This document shows positions 1 to 11,317 of a DNA stretch of 64,000 nt, piece after piece; within the stretch, counting starts at the first letter, position 1; the number at the start of each line of letters is the position of its first letter. The notes under the pieces are model-generated. The model ran no database searches and was not told where the DNA came from. It was given only the letters and a program-made list of their open reading frames with translations. Both the position numbers and the translations under genes were made by a program. The stretch is taken from positions 496,001 to 560,000 of the forward strand of contig CAJQUW010006134.1 in the NCBI GenBank assembly GCA_907163375.1, in the 5' to 3' direction. The DNA is from Prostheceraeus crozeri (taxonomy: Eukaryota; Platyhelminthes; Polycladida; Euryleptidae).

Positions 1-660
1 GTTCACATACAAAATCCTGCAAACAGTCTTGAGCACATGTGCGCACAGTCCATGCACTTTCTGCAACTGATCCACTTTTCACATGGAACGCATTGTCTTT
101 GGAATTGTCAAATATGAATTCCCACAGACCTATTATGCATTTGTAGACATGGATTGTCAAAATGACACTCTCTATAGGAAACAGCAGGTTTCTTCTTATT
201 GTGCTTAACATTTTCTCTAACCATCAGATTTTGATAATCCTTCCTTGGAATCCTTCAATTCGTTTAGGAATGCTTGAGATGTAAGTACTGTACTGTCTTG
301 GGCCTATTGCGTCTTCTTTCCTTCTCTGGTGGCTTGTCACTACAAATGATTCTTGTAAGACTTGTTTCAGAGATCGATGCTGATATGAGGAACCAATGTC
401 ATCTTCATGGTCCGCTGGATGGGGAGAACTTGCAATGTTGGAAGCTGCTAGCTCCTGGCCCACTCGATGGGAAGTGGCCTACTTGGAATGCATGAAGCTT
501 CTAGCTCCTGGTCAACTTGATGGGAAGCACTTGAAAGGGTGCGATCATACATTTAATTAGGCTTGAAAGTAGAAAAATAAACTAATCCTACAATAGCCTA
601 CTTTTGCTTCTTCAATTGACTTTGACAACAACACTGAGCTTGCTAGTTATCACATGTCTA
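1..660. other. Flank left of the Gypsy element, no gene recognised
   Basis: No homologous coding region is recognised. Positions about 410-540 hold a degenerate tandem duplication of roughly 52 bp, in which GCTAGCTCCTGG followed by GATGGGAAG occurs twice with a weaker third copy upstream. A 79-codon open frame on the minus strand crosses this repeat but resembles no family I know. The stretch ends in CATGT, the 5-bp target duplication of the LTR element that follows. Confidence 0.5.
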
Positions 661-665
661 CATGT

Positions 666-867
666 TGTAGGGTTCGCTAATGTAGTTTCGTGGTCGCTAT
701 ATGCGCAGCAAAAACATCTCAATGACAGGTGGTGTGTAGTTTTTTATTTGAACAAGCCGTTTCCATTATATATCGGTTGAACTTGAACATGATTGGACAA
801 CCATTAACACGAACCAGAATACAGAAACATCACATGATATCAATGTCATTTAAGTTGCAACTCTACA
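666..867 (-). repeat. 3' LTR of the Gypsy element
   Basis: A 202-bp terminal repeat with TG...CA ends, identical base for base to the copy at 4613-4814. It adjoins the polypurine tract at 868-881, which fixes it as the 3' LTR of a minus-strand element. Confidence 0.96.
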
Positions 868-3800
868 TTTTATCCCCCCTTAAGAATCAAATCCATATCT
901 CTGAGGTGGAATAACAGTTCGTCGTGGATAGCGTTTTGTCTTGACTTTCGATTGAATTTCAGCATATTCTTGCTTTGGTCGCCTGATGAGTCGCAGTTTC
1001 CTCGCATTGACGGTATAACCGTCGTCCAGTTTGAAAGTGTAGGGACCAATGCGATCGATAATTCGGCGTATAGGACCGGGAGGCTTCTGTACCCAATCTC
1101 CAATCATGAATTTCTGCTCAAATTGAGGCTTTCTCCTTCGTTGGCGTATTCGGCTCTTTGCTCTATTCTCCTTTGTATTTCATCTTTCTTTCTCAACATT
1201 TCTTGACTTACATCGTTCGACTTAGTAAAATTCAAAATGGTACGAGGAACATAACAAAATATCAATTTAGATGGACATTCAGAAGTAGTACCATGAATCG
1301 TGTTATTGTACGCTAACAAGTATCGCTGAAGAAAACAATTTAATTCCGAGAAAACAACATGCTCAAATTTAGCATTTTCAAAAATCTTTTTTAGGTTTCT
1401 ATTCACACGTTCGATGGATCCATTTGCCATCGGGTTGTAGACAGAACTTTTAATATGGGAAATGCCATGTTCACGTAAATAGTTTTTCGAACATTTCACT
1501 GCAGAACTGAGGACCATTGTCTGTTGTGAGTTTTGTACAAAATCCAAATGTAGAAAATAAACTCTTCAAAAATTCGATGACATCAGTCGACTTTACAAGT
1601 GGTAAAATTTTAGCGCACACATACTTGCTGTGCAAATCGATAAGCGCAAGAATGTAAAAACTTTTACCGTTTACATCAGTTTTTGGGCCCGCAATATCTA
1701 TGGCTAAATGTGACCACGCATGTAAATTCCATTCCGTAATCTGCACGGGACTCTCTCGCACTTGAATCTTGCAACAGTAACATGATCGAATTACAGCATC
1801 AACATCTGAATCCATGCCTGGCCACCAGTAAGATGACCGGAGACGAATCTTGGTCTTATTAATTCCGAAATGAAATTCATGGGCCAAGTCAATTATATTC
1901 CTTTGTAATGGCTCAGGTATAACAACTTTCTCCCCTCTAAATATGACACCGTCTTCTACTGAAATAGAATCACGGACATTGTAGTAAGGAATAATCTCAA
2001 CGGGAACCCTTTTCTTGTCGGTAGGCCATTCATTGTGGACGTAGCTCATGACTTTAGACAGCACGTGTCTTGCGATGTAGCCGAACGTATATCCCCAATA
2101 CTAACAGGGACAGTAGAAATGCACAATATTTGTGAAGATTCATCAAAATCATTATCATCTGAAGTGGGTGAAGGCATTCTTGACAAACAATCGGCCACAA
2201 CGTTTTTAGTGCCGGAGATGAATTCTACATTGAACTTGTATGCTAGAAGTCGTATCGCCCATCGAGTAACTCTCGCAGACAGTAAAGCACCGTCCATTTT
2301 ACCTGTAAGTACTTGCCTCAGCGATGAGTGATCAGTACGTATCGTGAAGGAACGACCGTGTAAGTATTGTGACAATCGTTCAACTGCCCAAACTACAGCA
2401 AGTGTTTCTAACTCAGGAACAGAGTACTTAGCTTCAGCTACAGATAATTTTCGGCTAACAAAGTAGACAGGTCGTTCGATTCCATCTTTAACCTGAGATA
2501 ACATACCTCCTAAACCCGATCTAGACGCGTCAGTAGTAAGAAACGTAGCACAATCAGGGCCATTGTCAAAATAATCCAAAATTGGTGCATTCACCACAGC
2601 ATTTTTCAAAGACAAAATAGCACGACTTTCGCATTCCCCGATACAAAACGATACATCATCTTTCAACAGAGAAAATAGGGGAGCGGCAATTTCAGAGAAC
2701 TGTGCAACAAATGATCGAAAATATGAAATCATACCCAGAAAGGAACGCATTTCTTTTTTTGAAGTAGGAAATGGAAGATCTTTCAAAGCACTCATAGCTT
2801 TCAACGAGGGCTGAATACCTTTCACAGAAAGGTGTCTACCCAAAAATTCTATTTCGTTGACACGAAAGACAGATTTATCTGTATTAATTTCAAAATTCAC
2901 AGAAGATAATGCTTCCTCAACGCGCTTCAGAGCGAGATCATGCTCTGCTTGAGTATTTCCAAATACTAACACATCGTCGAAGTAGGCGAGCACATTTGGA
3001 ATATTCCGGAGCAGATCACTAACAATCCGATTGAAAATAGCAGGCGAATTTGCTAGACCGAAAGGCAATTTCTTGAAGCGTATGTTCCGAGGTGTGTGAC
3101 AAAAGCAGTTAAGTCACGTGAATCAACATGTAGAGGTATTTGATGAAAAGCAGCTTTCAAATCAATGACTGAAAACACTGTCGGACTCTTCACTTTAGCA
3201 AGGAGGTCGTCAACACATAACACCGGAAAAGGATCAGGAACAATGAAGCTGTTAATTTTTCGGTAGTCAACACAAATGCGAATATCGCCGTTACGTTTCG
3301 GGACTACAACAATCGGAGACACGTAGCGAGACCCTTCAGTAACTTCAATGACATCGTCAGCCACCAGTTTGCGTATTTCGTCCTCGACTTTTCCCTCTAA
3401 CGCAAAAGGTAATCGTCGGACACGCTGTACGATTGTATCTGGAGCGTTCGGAACCAGACGTATTTCGGCAGGTTTCTTCTCCCGTGAAATAGCAGCAACA
3501 GTTGGACGCTTCTGGTCAACACTAGGATTGATGTCGTAAGTGATAGTCAAACGTAGAGGAGATAGCCCATCTGCACCCAATACACTCTGATTGACGTCAG
3601 CCACGAAGAATGCAACATCAGCTGATTTGTTATTAAACTCGACATGTAGGGGCTCAGTTCGTCCCACAAGAACAATCGGGGAGCCGTCAAAATTTGTGTA
3701 TGGAGAGTCGGAGTAAGATTTTATGAATGGAAGATTGTAGTGCCGACAAACACGTGACGATAGTACGGAAATGACAGCGCCAGTATCAACCAAAACAGTG

Positions 3801-4612
3801 ACTGGTGAGTCATTCACATTGATAGAAATCAAAGGTCGCGGATCGGACTCCATCGACATGGAGGAGAGAGAAGAAATTGTAGCGATTGTAGGTTTACCAT
3901 GCATTGCAGGCAGCACTGCTGAAGGTGACGCACCTTGTGACCAACCTTGTGGCACCGTCTGCATTCAACTTTCTTTGCAGGACACGTAGGACTCGAAGCA
4001 ATGTGGGAAAAAGAACCACAACGGAAGCAGATTCGATTGTGATGGCTAACGGCCGTAGTTTGATGCGTATTATTTTCAGTTGATTTTCTCGTATGTCCCA
4101 CCGCACTGACTGCAAGCTCGTGTGAAGGAAGGGCGTTGCAAATTTCAACACACGAGTTTAACGAAGTAGGGCGTCGAAGTCTCAGTTCATTTGAAATACG
4201 CGGAGGGGCTGCAGCAATGAATTTTGCAACTAAAAGTTGCTCCTTAAACTTCAGGAAGTCATTGTCGAATTTGTCAATGTAGGAGTTCAACAAACTAGCA
4301 AATGAGTCAGCAGGACTTGTAAACTTGACAGTAAAGAAATCGATGTTTGAGATATAGTCGTCAGTAGTAGAATAGCGGCCACACAAGAATTTCTTGACGT
4401 CAGCATATGTTGCAGACTTCAAGTCCAGAGCACTGGTAAGAGCCTGATAAATTGGCAAGTCGACGTAACTGAGTAAAAAGTCGCGATGATTTGTTGAATC
4501 AACCGAAGACAATTGTAGAAATAACTCAAATTGGCTGAACCATGTATGGATGTCGCATTGCCCACAATATCGATCCGGTTTCAACAGTAATGTAGCCATC
4601 TCGTCGCCAGAT

Positions 4613-4814
4613 TGTAGGGTTCGCTAATGTAGTTTCGTGGTCGCTATATGCGCAGCAAAAACATCTCAATGACAGGTGGTGTGTAGTTTTTTATTTGAAC
4701 AAGCCGTTTCCATTATATATCGGTTGAACTTGAACATGATTGGACAACCATTAACACGAACCAGAATACAGAAACATCACATGATATCAATGTCATTTAA
4801 GTTGCAACTCTACA
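4613..4814 (-). repeat. 5' LTR of the Gypsy element
   Basis: A 202-bp repeat identical to the one at 666-867. On the minus strand it is followed within 14 nt by the gag start codon at 4599, so the primer-binding site and the translation start are packed together. At 202 bp the LTR is short for the superfamily. Confidence 0.96.
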
Positions 4815-4819
4815 CATGT

Positions 4820-5411
4820 GGCCCTATATGTTGAGCCTGTGAGGATGTGTTTATGCCTACAACTACATCTTCAAAAATTCATTCAACCATGTATTAGATC
4901 ATATACTTATATATCTCATCAAGTTAAAATCTACTTCTTAGTTCTTTCTATCAACAAAATATCACATTGTATGCTATAACGAGCCGGCGGCTCAATATAG
5001 CACAAGACGGCCGGCTCATTGCAGCATCTTCTACCTTGTCAAAAAAATCACGTCGCTGGTCCATACTCAATTTATAATGACTACATCATCACATGTCTTA
5101 TACTTTGATGCCATGAAGTCTTATTCTCTAGGTGTATAAGACTTCAAAGCTTGCTGACTACTCCACACACAACCGATAAATTTCGGGACACTAACCGAGA
5201 TAATTAGGAATTGTCGAAAAAGGGTTTATTGTCTGTAGATTCACGTTAACTGCTTCGATCTAGCTGTAACTTGGCAACGGAAGTCTGTGATGTCGCCCAC
5301 TCACTGTGATTCCATTGGCTGCCGAATATCGCGTATCGCTGAGTGGAGAAATCTTGATGTCTCGTTATAACAACCCGCCTCAACCAGTCTCCCAGTGATA
5401 GTTCGATCTTG
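4820..5411. other. Non-coding stretch with small palindromes
   Basis: No gene is seen. At 4972-5002 there is an imperfect palindrome (TGCTATA...GAGCCG/CGGCTC...TATAGCA), followed by a second GGCCGGCTC motif near 5010. Around 5120-5150 AAGTCTTAT faces ATAAGACTT. These look like remains of repeats rather than regulatory sites. Confidence 0.4.
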
Positions 5412-5885
5412 CACTAGGTGACATGCCACGCTCAATCACGCGTAATTCACGCGTGAACCACACGTAATTACACATGACCCCAAACATCCGTGGCTATGCG
5501 GGATATTGCTGCAATATAAGTTATAGTGTAGTTGGCAGTCCTCTTATATAGACTTTGCGCCTCATGTGTCTATGCATGTATCAGAGGCTAAACAATGTGA
5601 TAGGACCTCAATTTCATGCTCAGGGAAGACAGAACATGCTTATTAGCGGTTCATCTTAGTGGTTCAAGCGGCAGCGCAGACAACTGTGGACGACGCGCAA
5701 ACTATAAACGCTCGCCCGCGTGTATTCATAAACATTTCCCATGTTTTAACAGCATCAGATCAAGTGATTTCTGACTCTTAGTGCAGCGCGTATGTACGCG
5801 GGTAGAAGAATAGAATGTCCTCAACCACGGATGTTTGGGGTGTTCCGTAATTACGCGTGAATCATGCGTGGCATGTCACCTAGTG
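5412..5885. mobile_element. MITE, family E, complete copy
   Basis: A 474-bp element with terminal inverted repeats CACTAGGTGACATGCCACGC at both ends. The inverted match continues, with gaps, for about 80 bp to CCCCAAACATCCGTGG. The subterminal zones are dense in ACGCGTAATTAC-type words. It has no coding capacity. Related copies lie at 6247-6380 (internal piece) and 61461-61843 (right end missing). I see no convincing target duplication, so I leave the superfamily open. Confidence 0.85.
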
Positions 5886-6484
5886 TAGTCTCTCAGCATG
5901 CATACCTGTGATATTTTGATCTCACGCTCACCACAGCTGCATGGTCACAATGAGCAAGATAATTGAATGAAATCGAATCCGCATGCACATTGTGGATATA
6001 TGAGTCATATATTGTGTCATATATGAGTTGCTGCTAGTTGCCTGCATTCCCGCACTGGATGGACCTACTTCTGTGCTATGAAAAAAAACTGATACATTTC
6101 TTCAATGCAGCGGACGTGTCATTCTGCAAGTTTATGAAATACTGTAGGCCTGTTGAATTATAATCTTATCACCTCCAACAATCCTAATTACAGACCTTTC
6201 GGAGTGAACGAAGAAAAGGTTTCTCAATGTATCTTGTTGTTTACGACTTATATAGACTTTGCGCCTCATGTGTCTATGCATGTATCAGAGGCTAAACAAT
6301 GTGATAGGACCTCAATTTCATGCTCAGGGAAGACAGAACATGCTCATTAGCGGTTCATCTTCGTGGTTCAAGCGGCAGCGATTGCTACATATAGGCCTAG
6401 TTTAAGCCATCATGTTATTTGAATTCTTCGAACAAAGTAAAAATCCTTCGAACATCTAAATTAATCGGAGAGTGTACCGGTATA
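5886..6484. other. Spacer between MITE E and hAT A, partly a MITE fragment
   Basis: No gene. About 6247-6380 is a nearly identical copy (two substitutions seen) of the internal part of the neighbouring MITE at about 5543-5680. The final 8 bases, CCGGTATA, are the target duplication of the hAT element starting at 6485. Confidence 0.6.
6247..6380. mobile_element. Internal fragment of MITE family E
   Basis: About 134 bp matching the middle of the MITE at 5412-5885, in the same orientation and without either terminal repeat. It sits just left of a hAT A element, the same arrangement as at 61461-61844. Confidence 0.8.
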
Positions 6485-9106
6485 TAGTGATGCAAATGGA
6501 AAATTTTCCAGAAAATTTTCCAATTTTTTCAAAATTTTCCGGAAAATTTTCCAATGGAAAATTTTGAAATTTTTTTTTCGGTGATTGACGTTTTTGCCTT
6601 TGTTTTGGAGACTTGTTGCAGTCGTTTGAAAAGACTATGTAACATTCAAAGTCCGAAAACTTCTCTATCATCCCTACATGTCAACTTTTGGAACCAACTG
6701 CACCCTCAATGTCTATTTCAGATCTTTCCAACTGAATATCAGACATTAAATGGATTTCAGATTTCTCTAATTGAATTTCAGATATTTGTCAAAAACTCAA
6801 CTTTGAAAGGATCTTAGATTCAACTGGAGAATTTCCAATTCATCTGGGAAAGTCTGAAATTCACAGATCTGAAATCGATTTGGAACTATCTGAACCAGGG
6901 CTGTGGAGCCGATGCGTTATCTCATCGGCTCCGGCTCCGGCTCCACGACACTGATGTGAAAGGCTCCGGCTCCGGCTCAGCTCCGACTTCAAATTCAGGT
7001 TCTATCTATGCTGGTTATCCTGGATCCGTTGAACGGGTTTTTTGGATAACGGTGTGGCCTTCAGAGGCTTGCTACAATCATCAAATTAGTTTTCATTAAC
7101 AAGCAACGACTTAAGTTAATAATAAAAATGATAATAGCCTAATATAATGACAAATAACATACTTGTCATATATTTTTGCATAAATTGACTATCTCTGAAA
7201 GATAAAATAAAGTTATAGCCAGGATTGGTTAAATTAGATAAAGATCTCCCGCACTGGCTAAATATAAATTGGCCTAGCCTGCAACCAGTCTACTACGAGG
7301 CTACATTAAATAAGACCACATGAGGGATGATGATATACCTAATTAGCCGTCACAGGGGCCGAATAGTAGTATAAGCTTTTTAACAAAGCTTGAATATGAA
7401 ACTGGATAGCGTATGCCTCTAAATAGCTTATAGGGCCTGTATCTACTCGAACATGGAAAGGGTATCGGCTATAGCCAACCGTATCAATAAAGATATCAAT
7501 TGCTTTATTGAATATTAAAGTGTATATAGGCTAGCTTTAGGTTGTTATTGTTATTTGTTATTGCCTTTATTCAATAGTCTGTTGGTCCATGAATGATATG
7601 ATCGGTGGGTAGCCCACGACTCATCATCTGTAGAAATTGTAATTTAGATAGCCTCATTGCAGTGTAGGCTAGAAATGTACAATTGAAAATTATACTCAAA
7701 AAAATTAAAAATATCTAATTTAGGACAAGTTTTGTAATTCTATGCAGCATACTTAATAAGTTAAGGCCTAACTTACATTATATTAATTTCGTATTTTTCA
7801 TTATGGCGTAAAGTTGCACTAAATAATTCATCAATGATTCATGTATATTATTATATTCAATTTATGTATAACACATTACCACTATTCCTCTGATGATGGT
7901 TAGGCTGATGAAACTGAACTCGGAGTATCACACAGTATGTTGCAGGGTGCTATGCATAATAAAAATTTGACTGCGAGCACCCAGCAGAAATCCCATCTAC
8001 TTTGCTAGCTTTCGAATGCGCGTGCGGTTTAATGTCACAGACAATAGAAAAGGGAAGTCAAAAGGCGCCTTTATTGAGAGCGTCTCAGTCTTTTTTTATT
8101 GTTTACATATAAGTCAGCATGATATCAGCATAAAGTGTTGACAGACGGAAAAAATAATAATGAAAAATTCTTGAAATCCACAGGTCTATGACATTTGGGG
8201 AAATATTATTACACGATACGGCTCTTGTGCAGTCCTCCCCCCCATTTTTTCTCTGGTCAAAAGATGCAGCACCATTGGATGTCCGTTTCAGCATCACCGG
8301 TTTGAGTGAAGCATTTCGTGCTGTTATAAAAATTTACGTGGGTAATTGCGATGTCATGGTCGCAAACTTCGTCAGCAAGTCAACATTGTAATTTGCCTTC
8401 GGGTTTTTCGCATTGAAATATACCCTTTGAATTTTGAAGTCAAAGGAAATTCATTGTGAACCTTTAAAATAACAGGGCGCTACTAGAGTGGCTGGGTCGC
8501 TTATTGCTATAGCCATGCGAGGACTTGTAGTCAGGTCATTCGTGTGAGTGTGAAGAGTTATCCCTCAAATCAAAATTGATCAAATTGAATAATCGATTGT
8601 TTTGAAAAATGTAGGTGGGGTACTGCACAAGAGACTACAATACAATCTAAGGAAATTGGCATTGTCACAGATGCCAGTAGCCATACCGATAGATGATAGC
8701 CTACATAGTAACCGTATTGCGCAAGAAATGTAGCTACAGGTATATTATCTTTGCTGACTGAACTGGAAATGTGTACATAAATGACTGGCGACTTGTCTCT
8801 AGGAATCTACAATCATCTAGTTAGCATGCATATAACAAGTCTTCAAATTAATGGATTTTGGAGAATACGTTGTCAATATGGAAATTAGTCTTACGAAACA
8901 TATGCAATAAAAAAATATTACACATGTGTGTAAATATATAATAAATATAATACAAAAGAAGGCGGCAACTGCAAAGAAAGATATCGTGGAGGACAGATCA
9001 TTGGCATACTTAAAAGACATATCTTTAGATTTCAAATGATTTAATTTTTTTATGACGCCAATTAATAACTTTTAGAATTCTAGATTTATATCAAAGCTCA
9101 AACTAT

Positions 9107-9137
<31 letters not shown>

Positions 9138-10057
9138 TTTGTAATAAATCGGCTCCGGCTCCGGCTCCGACCAAAACCATCGGCTCCTTAAGGCTCCGGC
9201 TCGGCTCCGGCTCCACAGCCCTGATCTGAACCATCTGAGCTAGAAATGGAAGATGTGTAGTTTGTCCTCCACGAAGATATCGGACATTACCCCAGAAGTT
9301 AGAAGTTATCATATAGATTTTCTTCTACTCATCACAGATATCTTTGGTTTCCAAATATCTCACGAGTTTACAGTCTTATCTTCCAATATAATGGTCGCTC
9401 TTGTATAATTCTGTGTTGCACTGTGTGCTTGTGCTTCACATGTTCATCAACACATGGAGAATTTGTATCATTGCAATCACGGCTGCATAAAGCTTAACTT
9501 TCAAGCCATAAACAAACTCCCAAATAAAGTGCATTATTTTTGCTCCAGACCTTTCACAATGCATGAAATTATACCCCTATCGTAAAGGAAAAAATTCACG
9601 TCCCAAATTAAGATGTCTGTGTTATAATATTAAAAATGCCAACAAATTGCCACAAGCCACTGGTGGCAAAGGAATGCTAAAAAATCCGCGGACGGGACTC
9701 GTATTGCTACGATTGCTTTAATCGAAATGATGTGATGAAATCAAGAGTTTTAGAACAATTCTATTGATGTTTCTATGCCTCGACTGTGATAGAAAACGTA
9801 AAAATTATATCACAAAAATTCAAATTTTTTCATTTTTCAAAATCGGTTTAATCAAAATGATGATCAAGATCACTACTTTTAGACCCATTCTATTGGTGTG
9901 TAGCTGCCTCGGCTGTATAAGCGGTCAAAGCATAGGGCCTGTCACAAAAAATCAGAACTTTCAAAATTTTCCAAAATTTTCCGATTTTTTCCAAAATTTT
10001 CCAATATTTTCCATGGAAAAATTTGATTCAAAATTTTCCGGAAAATTTTCATCACTA
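6485..10057 (+). mobile_element. Non-autonomous hAT element, family A copy 1, interrupted by another hAT
   Basis: Ends are TAGTGATG at the left and CATCACTA at the right. Both are flanked by the identical 8-bp duplication CCGGTATA (6477-6484 and 10058-10065), the diagnostic length for hAT insertions; TAGNG ends also fit that superfamily. The terminal zones are filled with GGAAAATTTTCC-like words. The interior has a cluster of TTTCAGAT/ATCTGAAA words on both strands (about 6710-6890). A second hAT (6896-9223) is inserted; without it the element is about 1.24 kb, similar to the other copies at 41286-42295 and 61844-62862. No transposase is present, so movement would have needed one supplied in trans. 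Confidence 0.92.
6896..9223. mobile_element. Non-autonomous hAT element, family B, nested in hAT A
   Basis: A 2328-bp insertion with terminal inverted repeats CAGGGCTGTGGAGCCG and a perfect 8-bp target duplication ATCTGAAC (6888-6895 and 9224-9231). Both subterminal zones carry tandem GGAGCC/GGCTCC words (about 6920-6985 and 9105-9215). The 2.1-kb interior is AT-rich with only short chance frames and no recognisable transposase. Its target lies inside the interior of the hAT A copy, so it is the younger of the two. These terminal sequences are a common type among animal hAT elements. Confidence 0.93.
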
Positions 10058-11192
10058 CCGGTATATAAAGTAAAATAAGAGAATGCGTATGTTACGAGTA
10101 GGTCCTATGAAGTAAAAACAAATCAATTTTCCTCGCATGACGGCAACGCTACTTGTAGGTGCATACGTGATAAAGCAACCACAAACATAATTGACATTTT
10201 TGCAAACTTGAATTTCATCCTCTCGCTCGCTTTTTTTAGACATCTCACCTAACAGCCCGACGCGTTTTACCTTTCCGATAGCATCAAGGCTCTGCTTAAT
10301 TCAACTTAACCATGAATTTTCATTATTTTTCCAACAATGACAGTGGTCAGAGTTTGCATCGAAAATTTGCAGCTCATTGACAATTCGGCCTACGCCTATA
10401 GGAACTATTCATTCAAATCTTGACGGCAATTATTATCCACTTTATTGCTAGCAGCAAACATTTCGACAATATGCTTTCAATTATAAGCTTAATAGGCCCA
10501 TAGGATAATGAGCAAATCGCAATAGCCTAACTTTCGTCATAATCGTTTCTTGATTCACCATGGAACTCCCTCTCCATAAGGGTTTTAAGTGAGTGCATCG
10601 TAAGGTGTGTGAGCTTTCTTTAGGATTGTCACTGTGGAATATAACGATTGCTACATGTAGGTTCAGATTATCCGATCTGATATTACGATTCAGTTACACT
10701 AACAGACGTTGCCATAATATGTCAGTGTGTTGTTGATACGCACTTGCTAAATTTACATGGTAGCTCTCGGTATGCATAGTTGACTGATAAAACCCTAATA
10801 ATAATTAGAGTGAATGATGAACCAGTATTTTTCTGCGTAGAATTGATTATCATAAATTGAGAAAGCAATGGTCTGTATCAAATCAGAAGACTAAAATCTT
10901 CCTCCAAATGTATTTGATGACGATGATATAAATATGCACAGTGAAACAAAATAGAAAACCATCGACGCCGATCTACCCCTATCCCCCCTCACATGCCGCA
11001 TGCGATGATAAGTTCCTTCCACTGCACTGATCAGAGATAACGTTATATTCGAAAGTTCAGGGCCGCAAATGAAGAGTTTTAGTCACTTGCAGCGTGGGCT
11101 GCAAATAGATCTCTGATCCGTCAGCTGTTCGAACGAGTTCGTTTTCTATACAGAGTCCGTCGTGAAGTTGATATCCACATACATATTGCATC
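10058..11192. other. Region downstream of the GRASP stop codon
   Basis: After the 8-bp hAT duplication this stretch has no recognisable gene or repeat end. It should contain the 3' UTR of the minus-strand GRASP gene, whose stop is at 11193-11195. I do not see a close, unambiguous AATAAA signal; one candidate lies about 750 bp downstream near 10441-10446. Confidence 0.4.
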
Positions 11193-11317
11193 TCATTCTA
11201 TTTCAGCCGTTTCTTCCGGTGCAGAGGTTGTTGTTGAGTCTCCTGGTACTGTCTCCACGCGTGTACTTATATCGGTAGGATTTGTGGGTGGAGGAGGGAT
11301 AAATAGCTGTGCCGGTG
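11193..11317 (-). CDS. GORASP: GRASP exon 5 (C-terminal tail and stop)
   Basis: 125 bp from a TATCTTTCAG acceptor to TGA at 11195-11193. The split codon (G|CA, Ala) joins exon 4 in phase 1. It encodes 41 residues rich in Pro, Thr and acidic residues. Low-complexity tails are poorly conserved in this family, so this exon rests on splice signals and composition. Confidence 0.85.

Larger units (their letters stand above)
666..4814 (-). mobile_element. Ty3/Gypsy-type LTR retrotransposon, minus strand, recent insertion
   Basis: A 4149-bp LTR element bounded by identical 202-bp LTRs (666-867 and 4613-4814) and by the 5-bp duplication CATGT (661-665 and 4815-4819). Read on the minus strand, the parts are: gag with CCHC zinc knuckles (about 3.9-4.6 kb), aspartic protease with the DTG motif (about 3.75 kb), reverse transcriptase with a YFDD box (about 2.9-3.5 kb), RNase H (about 2.2-2.6 kb) and integrase (about 1.0-2.0 kb). 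The order RT, RNase H, integrase places it with Ty3/Gypsy. A purine tract, AAGGGGGGATAAAA, lies against the 3' LTR. The primer-binding region TGGCGACGAG begins 3 nt inside the 5' LTR and runs into the gag start. No envelope region is seen. The coding region is broken, with roughly four interruptions of frame, although gag-pol frame changes are also normal for this family. Identical LTRs imply a very recent insertion. Confidence 0.95.
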
